From Oscillospiraceae bacterium (GTDB lineage Bacteria; Bacillota; Clostridia; Oscillospirales; Oscillospiraceae), in assembly GCA_015068395.1 (NCBI GenBank), contig SVKP01000105.1:1-52077 (forward strand): 52,077 bases of DNA, written 5' to 3'. The translations under genes were made by a program, and so were the position numbers. Under the pieces are notes generated by a model, which did not search any database, was not told the DNA's origin, and saw only the letters and a program-made list of their open reading frames with translations. Every line of letters starts with the position of its first letter. Position 1 is the first letter of the stretch. This document shows, one piece after another, positions 1-7,901 of the stretch.

Positions 1-1
1 C

Positions 2-934
2 GCCGCGCTGTATGTTTTGCCGCATCTGTTCAACCGTTTCTTCGGCTACTATTTCTTCCGCAACGGCGTCAACTACTACGCCTACTATCTGACGCTGCTG
101 TTTCCGCTTGCCTATGCGCTGGGCGTCTATGCGCTGCGCGGAAGACGCTGGGGCGGCTATGCCGCAGTGCTGGCGGCTGCTTGCGCATTCGCAGTCATCG
201 CGCCGTCGACGGGACGACTCTCTGCGTTTGTCATCTTCGGCATCAGCGCTTTGGCTACGCTGTGTTATGCCATAAAACGCGGCTGGTTCGGAACCACGCG
301 CAAAGCGCAGTATACGGTGTTGGCGCTCTGCGCGGCGCTGCCATGCGCGCTCGGCTGGTTGCGGTACAGAAAGAGCATAGCTTCGCGGCTGGACGTGATC
401 CTGCATCCGGAAACGGAAGCCTTTGGCAGGGGCTTTCAGCCGAACATCGTGCGCGAGGCGCTGCGCGCCTCAATACCGTGGGGCGAGGGAGCGGCGCTGC
501 GCTATGAGATCCGCGAGGGGCACTCGAACTATCTGCTGGCAAATGTCGCGCATCGCTGGGGGCTGATCCCGTTTGCACTGCTGTGTGCGGCGCTGGCGGC
601 GCTCTTTGTGCTCACACTCATCAAATGCCTGCGCATGAAAAACGAGCTTGGCGGCCTGCTCACGCTGTCCTTGTCGATTGCGTTTGGGCTCAGGATCGCG
701 TTTTACATTGCCTACAACCTCGGCTATTCCTTTTTGCTGACTGAGTGCCCGCTGCTCTCGGGGAATCTCCATACCATCATCGACATGGGGCTGATCGGCG
801 TGATGCTCTCCGTGTTCCGGCAGGAGCGACTGCCGGAGATGACGATCCCGGTGCGCCATACAGCGGATCGCCCATGCCGTTTCCACTGGCATGACGGCGA
901 GCTGACCGTCTCGTTCCGCGCAAAGGCGAATTGA
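2..934 (+). CDS. SEDS-family membrane protein (FtsW/RodA/SpoVE-like), 5' partial
   Basis: The reading frame is open to the left edge, so the true start lies outside the window; a TTG at 17 is only the first possible start inside it. The product is a polytopic membrane protein with many hydrophobic segments. The middle part (RLDVILHPETEAFGRGFQ, then GHSNYLLANVAHRWGLIPF) matches the layout of SEDS peptidoglycan glycosyltransferases: the large extracytoplasmic loop followed by the 'HTDFIFA..GEE.G' helix. The usual C-terminal 'PF.SYGG' is replaced by ECPLLSGN, so it is divergent, perhaps a sporulation or accessory SEDS protein. An O-antigen polymerase-like protein is the alternative. A bidirectional hairpin follows. 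Confidence 0.6.
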   Translation, partial: AALYVLPHLFNRFFGYYFFRNGVNYYAYYLTLLFPLAYALGVYALRGRRWGGYAAVLAAACAFAVIAPSTGRLSAFVIFGISALATLCYAIKRGWFGTTRKAQYTVLALCAALPCALGWLRYRKSIASRLDVILHPETEAFGRGFQPNIVREALRASIPWGEGAALRYEIREGHSNYLLANVAHRWGLIPFALLCAALAALFVLTLIKCLRMKNELGGLLTLSLSIAFGLRIAFYIAYNLGYSFLLTECPLLSGNLHTIIDMGLIGVMLSVFRQERLPEMTIPVRHTADRPCRFHWHDGELTVSFRAKAN

Positions 935-956
935 GTATTTAAGTTGAACGAATACG

Positions 957-1010
957 ATAAAACGGCAAGGTTGGGAACCCGTTTGGGTCTCCTGACCTTG
1001 CCGTTTATGG
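957..1010. terminator. Bidirectional intrinsic terminator between convergent genes
   Basis: Arms AAACGGCAAGGT (960-971) and ACCTTGCCGTTT (995-1006) form a 12-bp stem around a loop that can fold further. It sits between the converging SEDS and ECF sigma genes. A related sequence (about 81% over 42 bases by eye) recurs at 19703-19744. Confidence 0.8.
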
Positions 1011-1478
1011 ACGGTCGTATTCTTTTCGGCACTTTTCAATGGTTCGGAACAGCTTGATGCGGCAGGCGCCCTCGGAGATACCGAAGCGCGCGCCAAGCTC
1101 GCGATAACTCAGCTGTTCGGAAAAGCGCAGGCGCAGCAGCTCGCGCTCCTGCAGCGTGAGAGAAGCTGGAAACAACTCGTCGAGCGCGTGCGGCGTTTCC
1201 TCCGCAGGGAGCGCGTCCGCGTTTTCCAGTGGCACCGCGTCTCTTGTTACCAGTTTTCGCCGCTCATTTCGGATCAGGTTGCGCAGCGTCTGTGTCAGCC
1301 AGCCGCCGGGAGATGGATGCGTCTCGTCCGAGCGGAGCAGGGCGAGCAGAAAGGTGTCCTGCACCAGATCCTGCGCCGCCTCCCAGTCGCCGAGAGATCG
1401 ATAGGCGGCGCGGCACAACGTATCATACTCCCGCTCATAGAGCGCGCCGATTGCTTCGTTTCGATCCAGCTCCACCAT
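1005..1478 (-). CDS. ECF-type RNA polymerase sigma factor
   Basis: 157 residues, the usual size for a group 4 sigma factor. The N-terminal half is a sigma-70 region 2 (YDTLCRAAYRSLGDWEAAQDLVQDTFLLAL, the -10 binding and core-binding helix). The C-terminal half is region 4 (LTLQERELLRLRFSEQLSYRELGARFGISEGACRIKLFRTIEKCR) with its helix-turn-helix. ATG at 1478 is preceded by GGGGGTGAA. No anti-sigma gene adjoins it: a terminator lies downstream and the next upstream gene is divergent. Regulons cannot be read from sequence. A TGAAAT...CGTG arrangement around 1563-1585, upstream of the divergent gene, could be an ECF-type promoter, which would make that gene a target; this is inference. Confidence 0.9.
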   Translation of the reverse strand: MVELDRNEAIGALYEREYDTLCRAAYRSLGDWEAAQDLVQDTFLLALLRSDETHPSPGGWLTQTLRNLIRNERRKLVTRDAVPLENADALPAEETPHALDELFPASLTLQERELLRLRFSEQLSYRELGARFGISEGACRIKLFRTIEKCRKEYDRP

Positions 1479-1632
1479 TTCACCCCCGATATGTGCTGCT
1501 TATAAGGTATCATAAAAGGCAGACGATGGAAAGACGCCGGAGAGCTGAAAAAAACGTTGAAATTTTGTTGCCTTTACCGTGTAACAAAACGCCCCCTTCG
1601 CAACATGATAAGGTCAGAAGGGGGAGAAGAAC

Positions 1633-2406
1633 ATGAATATGACGCAAATCAGCGCTTGTTACACGTCCCTGACGATCAAGCAGACGACATCTGCCGTCCG
1701 TACCTCCGGGGATAAGACGTTCGATCTGCTGCTGTCGATTGGCCAGAAGGAGAAAGCGACGCGCTCAGAACAGCCGGAAGCGGTTGAGATCGCTGCGGCG
1801 ACCGAGCAAAAGACCGTTTCCGAGGAATCTCTGTTTGCCAAGTGGGTGAATCTGACGCCTACGGATGAACGTTTTGCGAACGAAGACGGAACCTATTCCG
1901 TAATATCGCGCTTTATGGCCATGATGGAGGATTACGAACAGTGGAAAAGCGAGCAACCGGACGCAACGCTTCCGCAGTCGCTCGGTTCGGAGGAAGCAAA
2001 CTATGCATGGCTGCGCGAGCGTTTCCCCGGTGAGCTGGACGCCTTTGGCGTGATCGACGCCATCGAGTCGATGCGCTCAATGGGACTTTTGAGCCGCGAG
2101 CAGAGGAACAGTATCTACAGCATTGAGTTTACCTTCGTGAGAATGACGGAAGTAGTGAGCCCCATGCAGATCCAGCCTGCCGGCTATAAACCGCAATGGC
2201 TCGACAGCTTTGAAAGCGCGCCATTCATTAACTTTCACTCGCTGCAGGACATCGTGGACTGGCTGAAAGACTATTTCGCGTACCCAGCGTCGGGCATGAG
2301 GATCGAGCACTATGAGTTTTCTGCGAAGCAGCTTGAAGTGATCTATGACTGGCTCGACAATGAGCTTGCCGAGGAAACCGCGGTCGAGTCGGCGGTAAGC
2401 GTATAG
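1633..2406 (+). CDS. Protein of unknown function (257 aa)
   Basis: I do not recognise a family. The start ATG is 6-8 bases after GGGGGAG, so expression is likely strong. There is no signal peptide and no membrane segment. Residues 1-45 are Ser/Thr-rich and look disordered (TSLTIKQTTSAVRTSGDKTF), followed by an acidic, probably helical globular part rich in Trp, Tyr and Phe (AKWVNLTPTDERF, WLDSFESAPFINFHSLQDIVDWLKDYF). It is the first gene of a two-gene unit with the 87-aa gene at 2430, 23 bases downstream. Similar short Ser/Thr-rich N-termini appear in the unknown proteins at 3983 and 8471, suggesting, but not proving, a shared handling route. Confidence 0.75.
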   Translation: MNMTQISACYTSLTIKQTTSAVRTSGDKTFDLLLSIGQKEKATRSEQPEAVEIAAATEQKTVSEESLFAKWVNLTPTDERFANEDGTYSVISRFMAMMEDYEQWKSEQPDATLPQSLGSEEANYAWLRERFPGELDAFGVIDAIESMRSMGLLSREQRNSIYSIEFTFVRMTEVVSPMQIQPAGYKPQWLDSFESAPFINFHSLQDIVDWLKDYFAYPASGMRIEHYEFSAKQLEVIYDWLDNELAEETAVESAVSV

Positions 2407-2429
2407 GAGAAGAACAAGGAGGACAAGAC

Positions 2430-2693
2430 ATGGACGTCAAAATCGGTAACGGCGCATGGACGCCGCAGCCGGCGGGCAAAAAGCCGCCGAAACAGCAGAG
2501 GGCCGACGCGCCAAAGTCGTTCGCGGCGTTGCTGCGCCCGGAGACTGCGTCAGCGAAGACGCCTGCGCCGCGAGAAGGAAAGGATTTCTCCGGCCAGACA
2601 CCTGAGGAGGTCTTTGCGCAAGCGCTCGCAGATCACAATAATCCCGATCTGGACAGCTTGGACGATTATCTGGAGTGGCTGATCCATCATTGA
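2430..2693 (+). CDS. Small protein of unknown function (87 aa)
   Basis: Preceded by a near-perfect AAGGAGG site 7 bases before ATG. The N-terminal half is rich in Pro, Ala and Lys and probably disordered; the C-terminal end (PDLDSLDDYLEWLIHH) is an acidic amphipathic helix. No family is recognised. It follows the 257-aa gene closely and is likely co-transcribed. A decayed copy of the last 41 bases of this gene lies at 19759-19798 on the far side of the accessory island. Confidence 0.65.
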   Translation: MDVKIGNGAWTPQPAGKKPPKQQRADAPKSFAALLRPETASAKTPAPREGKDFSGQTPEEVFAQALADHNNPDLDSLDDYLEWLIHH

Positions 2694-2712
2694 ATCATAA
2701 TATGCTATCCTC

Positions 2713-2799
2713 ATGCGCACTGCCAAGAGCCGCGAGCCGGTTACAATGGCGGTGGCGAACCTCTATCTCCGCAAGCAGGTGATCCTTGAGCGCGTGTGA
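2713..2799 (+). other. Short open frame, probable coding remnant (28 aa)
   Basis: ATG at 2713 opens a 28-residue frame (MRTAKSREPVTMAVANLYL...). There is no convincing ribosome site, and the frame continues a few codons upstream to a stop at 2698. The residues look protein-like, so this may be the end of a gene destroyed when the island formed. It is weak evidence and could be chance. Confidence 0.2.
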
Positions 2800-2810
2800 C
2801 ACTCGGACTA

Positions 2811-2839
2811 TTGACAATACCGCCTGATTTTGTCATAAT
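2811..2839 (+). promoter_or_regulatory. Sigma-A type promoter for the 2892 gene
   Basis: TTGACA at 2811-2816 and CATAAT at 2834-2839 are separated by 17 bases, about 50 bases before the gene at 2892. Confidence 0.6.
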
Positions 2840-2891
2840 TTGAGCACAGAAACGATAGAAAGAGGCGGGTTTTGCTTGCCTGTAGAGTGGA

Positions 2892-3467
2892 ATGTCTAAG
2901 AAGAAACGAACAAACCCAAACCGTATTCCGGTTGCGTATGAGAAGATTGATAAAAGCGAGCTCCTTGCAAGCGTCAGTCACAATAATATGTATTATGCCT
3001 GGCTGCTTGCTATCCCGGCCATTTTGGAGCAGGATGGAATGACCAGAGAGAAGGTCATTGGGCTTTGGGACAAGGTCAATGACTATGTATCGAGCCCGAG
3101 CTTCACAGGGAGTCGGCTCAAGAGGGAGCTTTCCGAACTGGAAAAGGGGATAGGCTCCCACGCTCCATATCCAAATGTGCCCGTTGAGGACATTCAAACA
3201 AAGGCAGATTTGGAGTCCGTTCGCCGCAAGCTCAAGAAAAATGCCCTATATACCGCGATTTGCATGATTTTAATCGGCTTACGAAAGACAGATGAGCTTG
3301 ACTATGAGGTGCTAAGACGCATCTATCTCAACGCTGATCTCACTCTGGCGGAAATCGAGCACGGATACACAAGTTATGAGGATCTTCGGAGCTGGGCGAT
3401 GGAGCGAGACATCATCGTTACAGAGGACAGGGAGGACATGAGCCTGGAATCAACACCTGCAACGTAA
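2892..3467 (+). CDS. Protein of unknown function (191 aa), accessory island
   Basis: Lys/Arg-rich N-terminus (MSKKKRTNPNRIPVAYEKID), then a mostly helical sequence with no signal peptide or obvious catalytic motif. The C-terminal part (YEVLRRIYLNADLTLAEIEHGYTSYEDLRSWAMERDI) resembles small DNA-associated accessory proteins of mobile elements only in general character. ATG lies downstream of a weak GAGTGG site. The stop overlaps the start of the relaxase remnant by one base. I cannot assign a function. Confidence 0.65.
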   Translation: MSKKKRTNPNRIPVAYEKIDKSELLASVSHNNMYYAWLLAIPAILEQDGMTREKVIGLWDKVNDYVSSPSFTGSRLKRELSELEKGIGSHAPYPNVPVEDIQTKADLESVRRKLKKNALYTAICMILIGLRKTDELDYEVLRRIYLNADLTLAEIEHGYTSYEDLRSWAMERDIIVTEDREDMSLESTPAT

Positions 3468-3895
3468 TGGCGCAGGCCGGAGCGGACTTCGACGCTTCCT
3501 CCAAGCGTATCAAGCAGTTGGAGGCGCGCATGGCTGAGATCGCGGAACTAAAGATGCATATCATCCGCTATTCCAAAACCCGCGAGGTCTACGCCGCTTA
3601 CAGGAAGTCCCGCCACAAGAAGGAATTTCTCGCGGAACACGCTGACGAGATCGCCCAGCATGAGGCGGCAAAGAGAGCCTTTGACGCGCTGAACGGCAAG
3701 CCCATTCCCAAAGTCGCCCAGCTCTCGCAGGAATATGGCGAGCTGCTTGCGGAGAAGCAAGCGGAATATGAACGCTATCGGCAGTACCGCCGCGAAATGC
3801 TGGACTATGAAACGGCAAAGCAGAACGTGGATCGCATCTTGGGGCTGGAACAGCCTGATAAGATGCGGCAAAGCGAGAAAGAAAACGAGCGTTGA
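3467..3895 (+). pseudogene. C-terminal remnant of a MobA/relaxase-type mobilization protein
   Basis: The 142-residue product is a charged coiled coil with the segment MAEIAELKMHIIRYSKTREV, then YAAYRKSRHKKEFLAEHADE and VDRILGLE. From memory this matches the C-terminal tail of long relaxases of Clostridia conjugative elements, which carry 'RMAEIA.LR.HI.NYSKTR.VY.AYRK...F...H...I..H.AAKKAFD'. The N-terminal relaxase domain with catalytic Tyr and HUH histidines is absent, so the element has lost mobilization from this locus. The first codon overlaps the preceding stop (TAATG), so it may still be translated. A strong terminator follows. Confidence 0.6.
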
Positions 3896-3901
3896 CACAG
3901 A

Positions 3902-3947
3902 AGCCCCCGCGCCGCCATTTCTGCTTGGCGGCGCGGGGGCTTTTTTG
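3902..3947 (+). terminator. Intrinsic terminator
   Basis: A 16-bp GC-rich stem (AGCCCCCGCGCCGCCA at 3902-3917 pairing with 3926-3941) is followed by six T. It closes the 2892-3895 transcription unit. Confidence 0.9.
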
Positions 3948-3982
3948 CTATGCGTGATTATGTGCAGTTTTACGATGATTGT

Positions 3983-5233
3983 TTATCCGTTCAGCCACGA
4001 CTCCATGTACTTCATAAGTGCGTCCTTGTCACCGGCGCGCTTGAAGGAATCGGCTGGCATATCATGCTGGCGGCAATAGTCCTCGATGATACCGTCCACC
4101 TGCTTCATCTTTGCGTTAAGGTCTTTGGACGCCGCCGCTTTGCTGCTCATGTCCAGCTTGGAAAGCAGGTCTGCGATCTGGAAGTCGCTCTTTTCCACTT
4201 CCTTGTAGGTCTTGCGCCAGTAGATGCCACTTCCGTCGTTTGCTTTCTCAACGACCTCGGTGGCTATACGGCTTACGCGAGATAAGGCTTTATCATACAT
4301 ACGGTCTATCGCCTCGGAGAACTTTGCGCCAATCTCTCCGCGCGAGGCGCCGTAGTTATGACCGACCGCCTTTGCGATGCCCACCTTGCCAAAACCGACC
4401 GCGTCAATTTGGTTGCCGATGCCGATGTCATTCAGCACTCTGGAGAGCTTCCGGCCTGTCGTCTGCATATTGATCAGCTCGGAAATCGTAACGTCTGCGC
4501 CGCCCACGGTCAGCTTTGTCTGGAGCTTGTCAAGATCGGGTGTCTCGCCGCTTCTGACCTGCTTCGCCATTTCTCGTACAAGGTCGGTCATCTGATCCTG
4601 CATCTTACGCACGTCATCTTCGGTGTAGTTTCCGTTCGTGAAGAAGTCCAGCGAGTCCCGGACAAAGCCCTCGTCTCGGATGTTGCGATAGCGGAAGTCC
4701 TCGTCGTCCGCGAGCTTGGCATAGCTGTTTGCCGCATCAAACAGGAAGTCGCTTTCACGATACAAAAAGCCGTGTGTAGAAGCGCCGTTCTTCGCGGCTT
4801 CGTTTGCGCTTTCGGGGGTATATCCGGGCTGGTTGTTGGTACGCACGATAAAGCCGTAAACATCGTCGCGGTTGTCGATGATCTTCTTCCCATCCACATC
4901 GGATACCGCTTGACTGCTCGGCTCAAACCGATCATTGAGGTTGACGGCGTTTTTCAACAAAGAGCCGTCGGTAAACTTCGCGTTGAGGCTGCTTTCGACC
5001 TTCTTGAGCTGTTCGGCGTCCATTTGCAGTCCAGCGCGTTTGGCGGCGACAAATTCGCCCGGAGCCGCATGGATTCGGTCATTGTCCCGCTGCAAATCCT
5101 GCTGGCGCAGCAGATAGGGGCTGGGCGCTCCCTCGTTGATTCCCGGAGCGGGCTTATTCGCGCCGTTACCCACATACACGGCGTCGCTGTACCAATGGCC
5201 GGAGTTCTGCATCCCGCTGATTTGACTTGACAT
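3983..5233 (-). CDS. Protein of unknown function (416 aa), island
   Basis: Start chosen at ATG 5233 because AAGGAGG lies 8 bases upstream; the longer frame to 5281 has no such site. The product starts MSSQISGMQNSGHWYSDAVY, without signal peptide or membrane segment, and is hydrophilic and helical throughout, with long charged stretches (EDFRYRNIRDEGFVRDSLDFF, MQDQMTDLVREMAKQVRSG). No family or catalytic motif is recognised. It stands alone, convergent with the relaxase remnant, with about 140 bases before the next gene. It shares the look (Ser/Tyr/Asn-rich leader, no secretion signal) of the 8471 product. Function unknown; structural or export-related roles cannot be excluded. Confidence 0.7.
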   Translation of the reverse strand: MSSQISGMQNSGHWYSDAVYVGNGANKPAPGINEGAPSPYLLRQQDLQRDNDRIHAAPGEFVAAKRAGLQMDAEQLKKVESSLNAKFTDGSLLKNAVNLNDRFEPSSQAVSDVDGKKIIDNRDDVYGFIVRTNNQPGYTPESANEAAKNGASTHGFLYRESDFLFDAANSYAKLADDEDFRYRNIRDEGFVRDSLDFFTNGNYTEDDVRKMQDQMTDLVREMAKQVRSGETPDLDKLQTKLTVGGADVTISELINMQTTGRKLSRVLNDIGIGNQIDAVGFGKVGIAKAVGHNYGASRGEIGAKFSEAIDRMYDKALSRVSRIATEVVEKANDGSGIYWRKTYKEVEKSDFQIADLLSKLDMSSKAAASKDLNAKMKQVDGIIEDYCRQHDMPADSFKRAGDKDALMKYMESWLNG

Positions 5234-5373
5234 ACGATTAACCTCCTTGTCAAATAACCCTCTCATGGTTGTTACATCCAAACCACGAGGCTCATTCCTT
5301 AGTCAAACGCAAAACAGTTTTTGCCATATACTATATCGGCAATAACTTCAAAATAATGATAGTGCCGATATTT

Positions 5374-6207
5374 TTACAGGAGGCCGCAGGCTCCGTTGTG
5401 TCTGCACGGGCGATTCAGTTCACCATCATCATATTTGTCAAGAAGCGCCATCTGGACATAGTTTACCAGCGTTCCGTAGTTTTGCGACACAATCGTCGTA
5501 TAGACGAGATTATAGTGACCATCCCCACGGACTTGCGGAGCGGTTAATGACACATGACAAGTATCCTCGTTTTGAATGGTTGCATACCCCTCCTTATACC
5601 GCATATTCGGGTTATCCCACTGCGGGTTTTCAATCGTGACGGTAACGGTATCATTCGTAGGAACCATAATTCCGTCGTTCGTCATGTAACCGACATACAC
5701 GTCCACTTGCGCACTGCGAACAAACAAAAAGCGAGTTACGCGATCCGCAAACAGGCTGGATGTGCGCTGGCAATAACCATTTACAGCGATCAAAAACGTA
5801 ACTTTTTCGACGTTCAGCGCCTGATAAGGCGCGAATGTCATTTCAGCATAGGAAACAGGAGAAAAGGCGTGAGTGGGATCGTAGAAGACCCGGAAGAAGT
5901 TTGCCCCGGCAGAAACGGGCAACGTATTCCCGTTGACGGTGGAGCCGGTTTTGGTCGGCTGAAGACCATTGAAGATATTGGCCTTTGTCCATGTCATTAC
6001 CCGCGTGTTTCCCTGCCAAAGCTCCATTGTCACACTGATCCACTTGCCAGACTCTCGAATAGCTACTGTGCATTTCGCCGTTGTTCCATCAAAAGAAAGC
6101 GTCGGGCCGCCTTTGACACTTTTGGGAACAATACCTGCTGCACAGACATTTGCTGTCACCGTAAAAAGCATCACGGCAATAAGAGCAAACGAAAGAATCT
6201 TCTTCAA
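5374..6207 (-). CDS. Secreted protein of unknown function (277 aa)
   Basis: The start is TTG at 6207, preceded by AAGGAGGTGA. Residues 1-23 form a classic signal peptide (MKKILSFALIAVMLFTVTANVCA) ending in an AxA-like site. The mature part looks beta-rich (TLSFDGTTAKCTVAIRESGKWISVTMELWQGNTRVMTWTK), reminiscent of small Ig-like or fibronectin-like secreted domains of Clostridia. The C-terminal third carries VDVYVGYMTNDG and ends with Cys residues (RPCRHNGACGLL). A long inverted repeat overlaps its ribosome site (6211-6263). It lies downstream of the anti-sigma gene on the same strand and may be a target of that pair; this is inference. Confidence 0.75.
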   Translation of the reverse strand: MKKILSFALIAVMLFTVTANVCAAGIVPKSVKGGPTLSFDGTTAKCTVAIRESGKWISVTMELWQGNTRVMTWTKANIFNGLQPTKTGSTVNGNTLPVSAGANFFRVFYDPTHAFSPVSYAEMTFAPYQALNVEKVTFLIAVNGYCQRTSSLFADRVTRFLFVRSAQVDVYVGYMTNDGIMVPTNDTVTVTIENPQWDNPNMRYKEGYATIQNEDTCHVSLTAPQVRGDGHYNLVYTTIVSQNYGTLVNYVQMALLDKYDDGELNRPCRHNGACGLL

Positions 6208-6210
6208 AAT

Positions 6211-6263
6211 AATTCACCTCCTTCCAACCGTTCTATCCCTAAAACGGAGGAAGAAGGTGAATT
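6211..6263 (-). promoter_or_regulatory. Inverted repeat that includes the ribosome site of the secreted-protein gene
   Basis: Arms 6211-6225 and 6249-6263 can pair over 15 positions with one G-U pair, and an inner CCGTT/AACGG stem extends the helix. The left arm (in plus coordinates) contains the complement of AAGGAGGTGAATT, the ribosome site of the gene starting at 6207. Folding would hide that site. It may also act as a terminator for the upstream sigma/anti-sigma unit, but there is no good T-run. Confidence 0.55.
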
Positions 6264-6288
6264 CAGACACCACCAACAGGAATATCAA

Positions 6289-6999
6289 CTAATTTGTGAA
6301 ATTAGACAAAGATATGCTTTCTGCTATGTGTATTATGTCGGATTTTGGCAATGTACTGTCTATTGAGAAAACAATGCTGCGGTCTTCATCAATCCATGTC
6401 AAAGTGTTCATTCGTGAATCGTCGCCCGCCGAGTAGAAATCACCTTTCAGACCATTGATCTCGCACTTTTCAGAGCTCGGCACGCCGTTCGGGTTATAGA
6501 TAAAGGTTGAAGTCCCATCAAACATCCATGAATACTGAAACGATATGTCTTCGCTTCCGCTTTCATCTATATAGTATGTGAAGCGTATTTCATCTTCATC
6601 TATCGTGTACTCATCAACAAGCACAAACCCCTCCGGCATCCATGTGATCTCATACCGAGGTAAAACGCCAGAAGCATTGCCAAAGAATCGGTAGACTACG
6701 CTGTTCTCATACACTTCGCGCACCCACGCAAAGAAAGCCGCGCGCGCCTCCGGGTTGGCTGCGAGGAAAATGCTTGCCCCAAGCAGGAACGCGAGAAACA
6801 CGCCGGCAACGCGGTGCCATACATGCCGACGCTTGCTGCGGCGCTTATCCAGAGCCACCAGCGCGTCCATCTTTTCAAGGAAGCTGTCTGAATACTCATG
6901 CTCACCGCCGGGGATTGCTTCGGCGGCCTCCACCATTGACGCGCACACCGAAGCCGCTGCCAATCGCAGTTCGTCGTCGGTAAAACTGTACTGCTTCAT
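6289..6999 (-). CDS. Anti-sigma factor-like membrane protein with DUF4367-type extracellular domain
   Basis: 236 residues. The N-terminal ~58 are cytoplasmic and helical (YSFTDDELRLAAASVCASMVEAAEA), followed by one transmembrane segment (VAGVFLAFLLGASIFLAA, about 64-81). The extracellular domain has the sequence GVLPRYEITWMPEGFVLVDEY and later DISFQYSWMFDG, typical of DUF4367 sensor domains. It overlaps the sigma gene by four bases (ATGA), so the two are translationally coupled. Expected role: hold the ECF sigma factor inactive at the membrane until an envelope signal arrives. The signal is unknown. Confidence 0.85.
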   Translation of the reverse strand: MKQYSFTDDELRLAAASVCASMVEAAEAIPGGEHEYSDSFLEKMDALVALDKRRSKRRHVWHRVAGVFLAFLLGASIFLAANPEARAAFFAWVREVYENSVVYRFFGNASGVLPRYEITWMPEGFVLVDEYTIDEDEIRFTYYIDESGSEDISFQYSWMFDGTSTFIYNPNGVPSSEKCEINGLKGDFYSAGDDSRMNTLTWIDEDRSIVFSIDSTLPKSDIIHIAESISLSNFTN

Positions 7000-7508
7000 G
7001 TGGCGTCCTCCTTCAACCGTTTTTCAAGTGCATCCTTTGCCCGCAGGATCAACCTCTGCGCCGCTCCGTATTCGATGCCAAGCACACCAGCCACTTCATT
7101 TATACTATATCCGATGAAAAAGCGGAGCTGTAGCGCCTCTCGATAGCGGGGCGGCAGCTTCGTCAACGCATCAGCAAGCGGGCTGTCACCGGGCATAGGT
7201 ATTTCGACCCCGATCTCCGCTTCGCCGTCAAGATTGACGACCTTTTTTTGCGAGCGGATCAGGTCAATGGATTTGCGCTCTACTATAACAACGATATAGG
7301 ACTTCGTTTGCAGACAGTCTATTGAAGAAATTTTATCAAGATTATTCAGAATCGACAAAAAAGCCTGATGCACGGCATCCTCCGCGTCCTGCTCGTTATG
7401 CAGGATGCGCATTGCCACGCGCAGCATCAGGCTTCGGTATTTCAAATATAACTGTTCAAACTTGCTCCTGTCCTCCTCGGACTCGATCATCTGGAGATAG
7501 ATAAGCAA
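6996..7508 (-). CDS. ECF-type RNA polymerase sigma factor
   Basis: About 170 residues. I place the start at TTG 7508 because AGGGAG lies 8 bases upstream; a GTG at 7515-7517 overlaps that site. Region 2 (DRSKFEQLYLKYRSLMLRVAMRILHNEQDAEDAVHQAFLSIL) and region 4 (LTKLPPRYREALQLRFFIGYSINEVAGVLGIEYGAAQRLILRAKDALEKRL) are complete. The N-terminus 'MIESEEDRSKFEQLYLKYR' is characteristic of a Clostridia ECF group paired with DUF4367 anti-sigma proteins. It is coupled to the anti-sigma gene through an ATGA overlap. Autoregulation is likely but no promoter is assigned. Confidence 0.92.
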   Translation of the reverse strand: MLIYLQMIESEEDRSKFEQLYLKYRSLMLRVAMRILHNEQDAEDAVHQAFLSILNNLDKISSIDCLQTKSYIVVIVERKSIDLIRSQKKVVNLDGEAEIGVEIPMPGDSPLADALTKLPPRYREALQLRFFIGYSINEVAGVLGIEYGAAQRLILRAKDALEKRLKEDAT

Positions 7509-7901
7509 CTTGACCACTCCCTATTCTGATATACCTATATTAACAAACGGGAAGGTGGTTTGCAACATTAGAATACTTGTTCTTTTTCGGGCTTGACGGG
7601 AGAATTGCTGAATTGGCAAGGTATACATAGGTGTGCTGCTAAAAATGGTAGAAATAAACAAATTGGCAAAAAGAAAATAAGAGTGTCTGATTGCTTATGC
7701 CTTCTCCGTTTTAAGAGTAGAACGCAATTCAAAAGCCAACGGTCGGTTGTCGGTTGCAATTCACCCACGCCCTTGTCTTTACTATTTGAGGTGTTTCCAA
7801 TGATTTGACCCATTTAGTAGCCAAATGCCATCCCCTCCCGCAATCCAGCACTAATCATTCCTCAAATCATGCCGATAATATTAGAAAGGTGGTAACCTCT
7901 G
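7509..7901. other. Intergenic region, no supported gene
   Basis: About 390 AT-rich bases between the divergent sigma and secreted-protein genes. Frames of 70-80 codons exist on both strands (7568-7813, 7593-7808) but lack ribosome sites and protein-like composition. Promoters for both flanking units must lie here, but I cannot place them firmly. Confidence 0.5.

Noticed and set aside
972-1013. The 42-base similarity with 19703-19744 as attachment sites of the serine recombinase
   Set aside because: The identity is only about 81%, the sequence is a terminator, and large serine recombinases leave just a 2-base core in common. Reported instead as a duplication trace.
7568-7813. 70-80 codon frames between the sigma factor and the secreted-protein gene
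   Set aside because: No ribosome sites, overlapping frames on both strands and unlikely composition.
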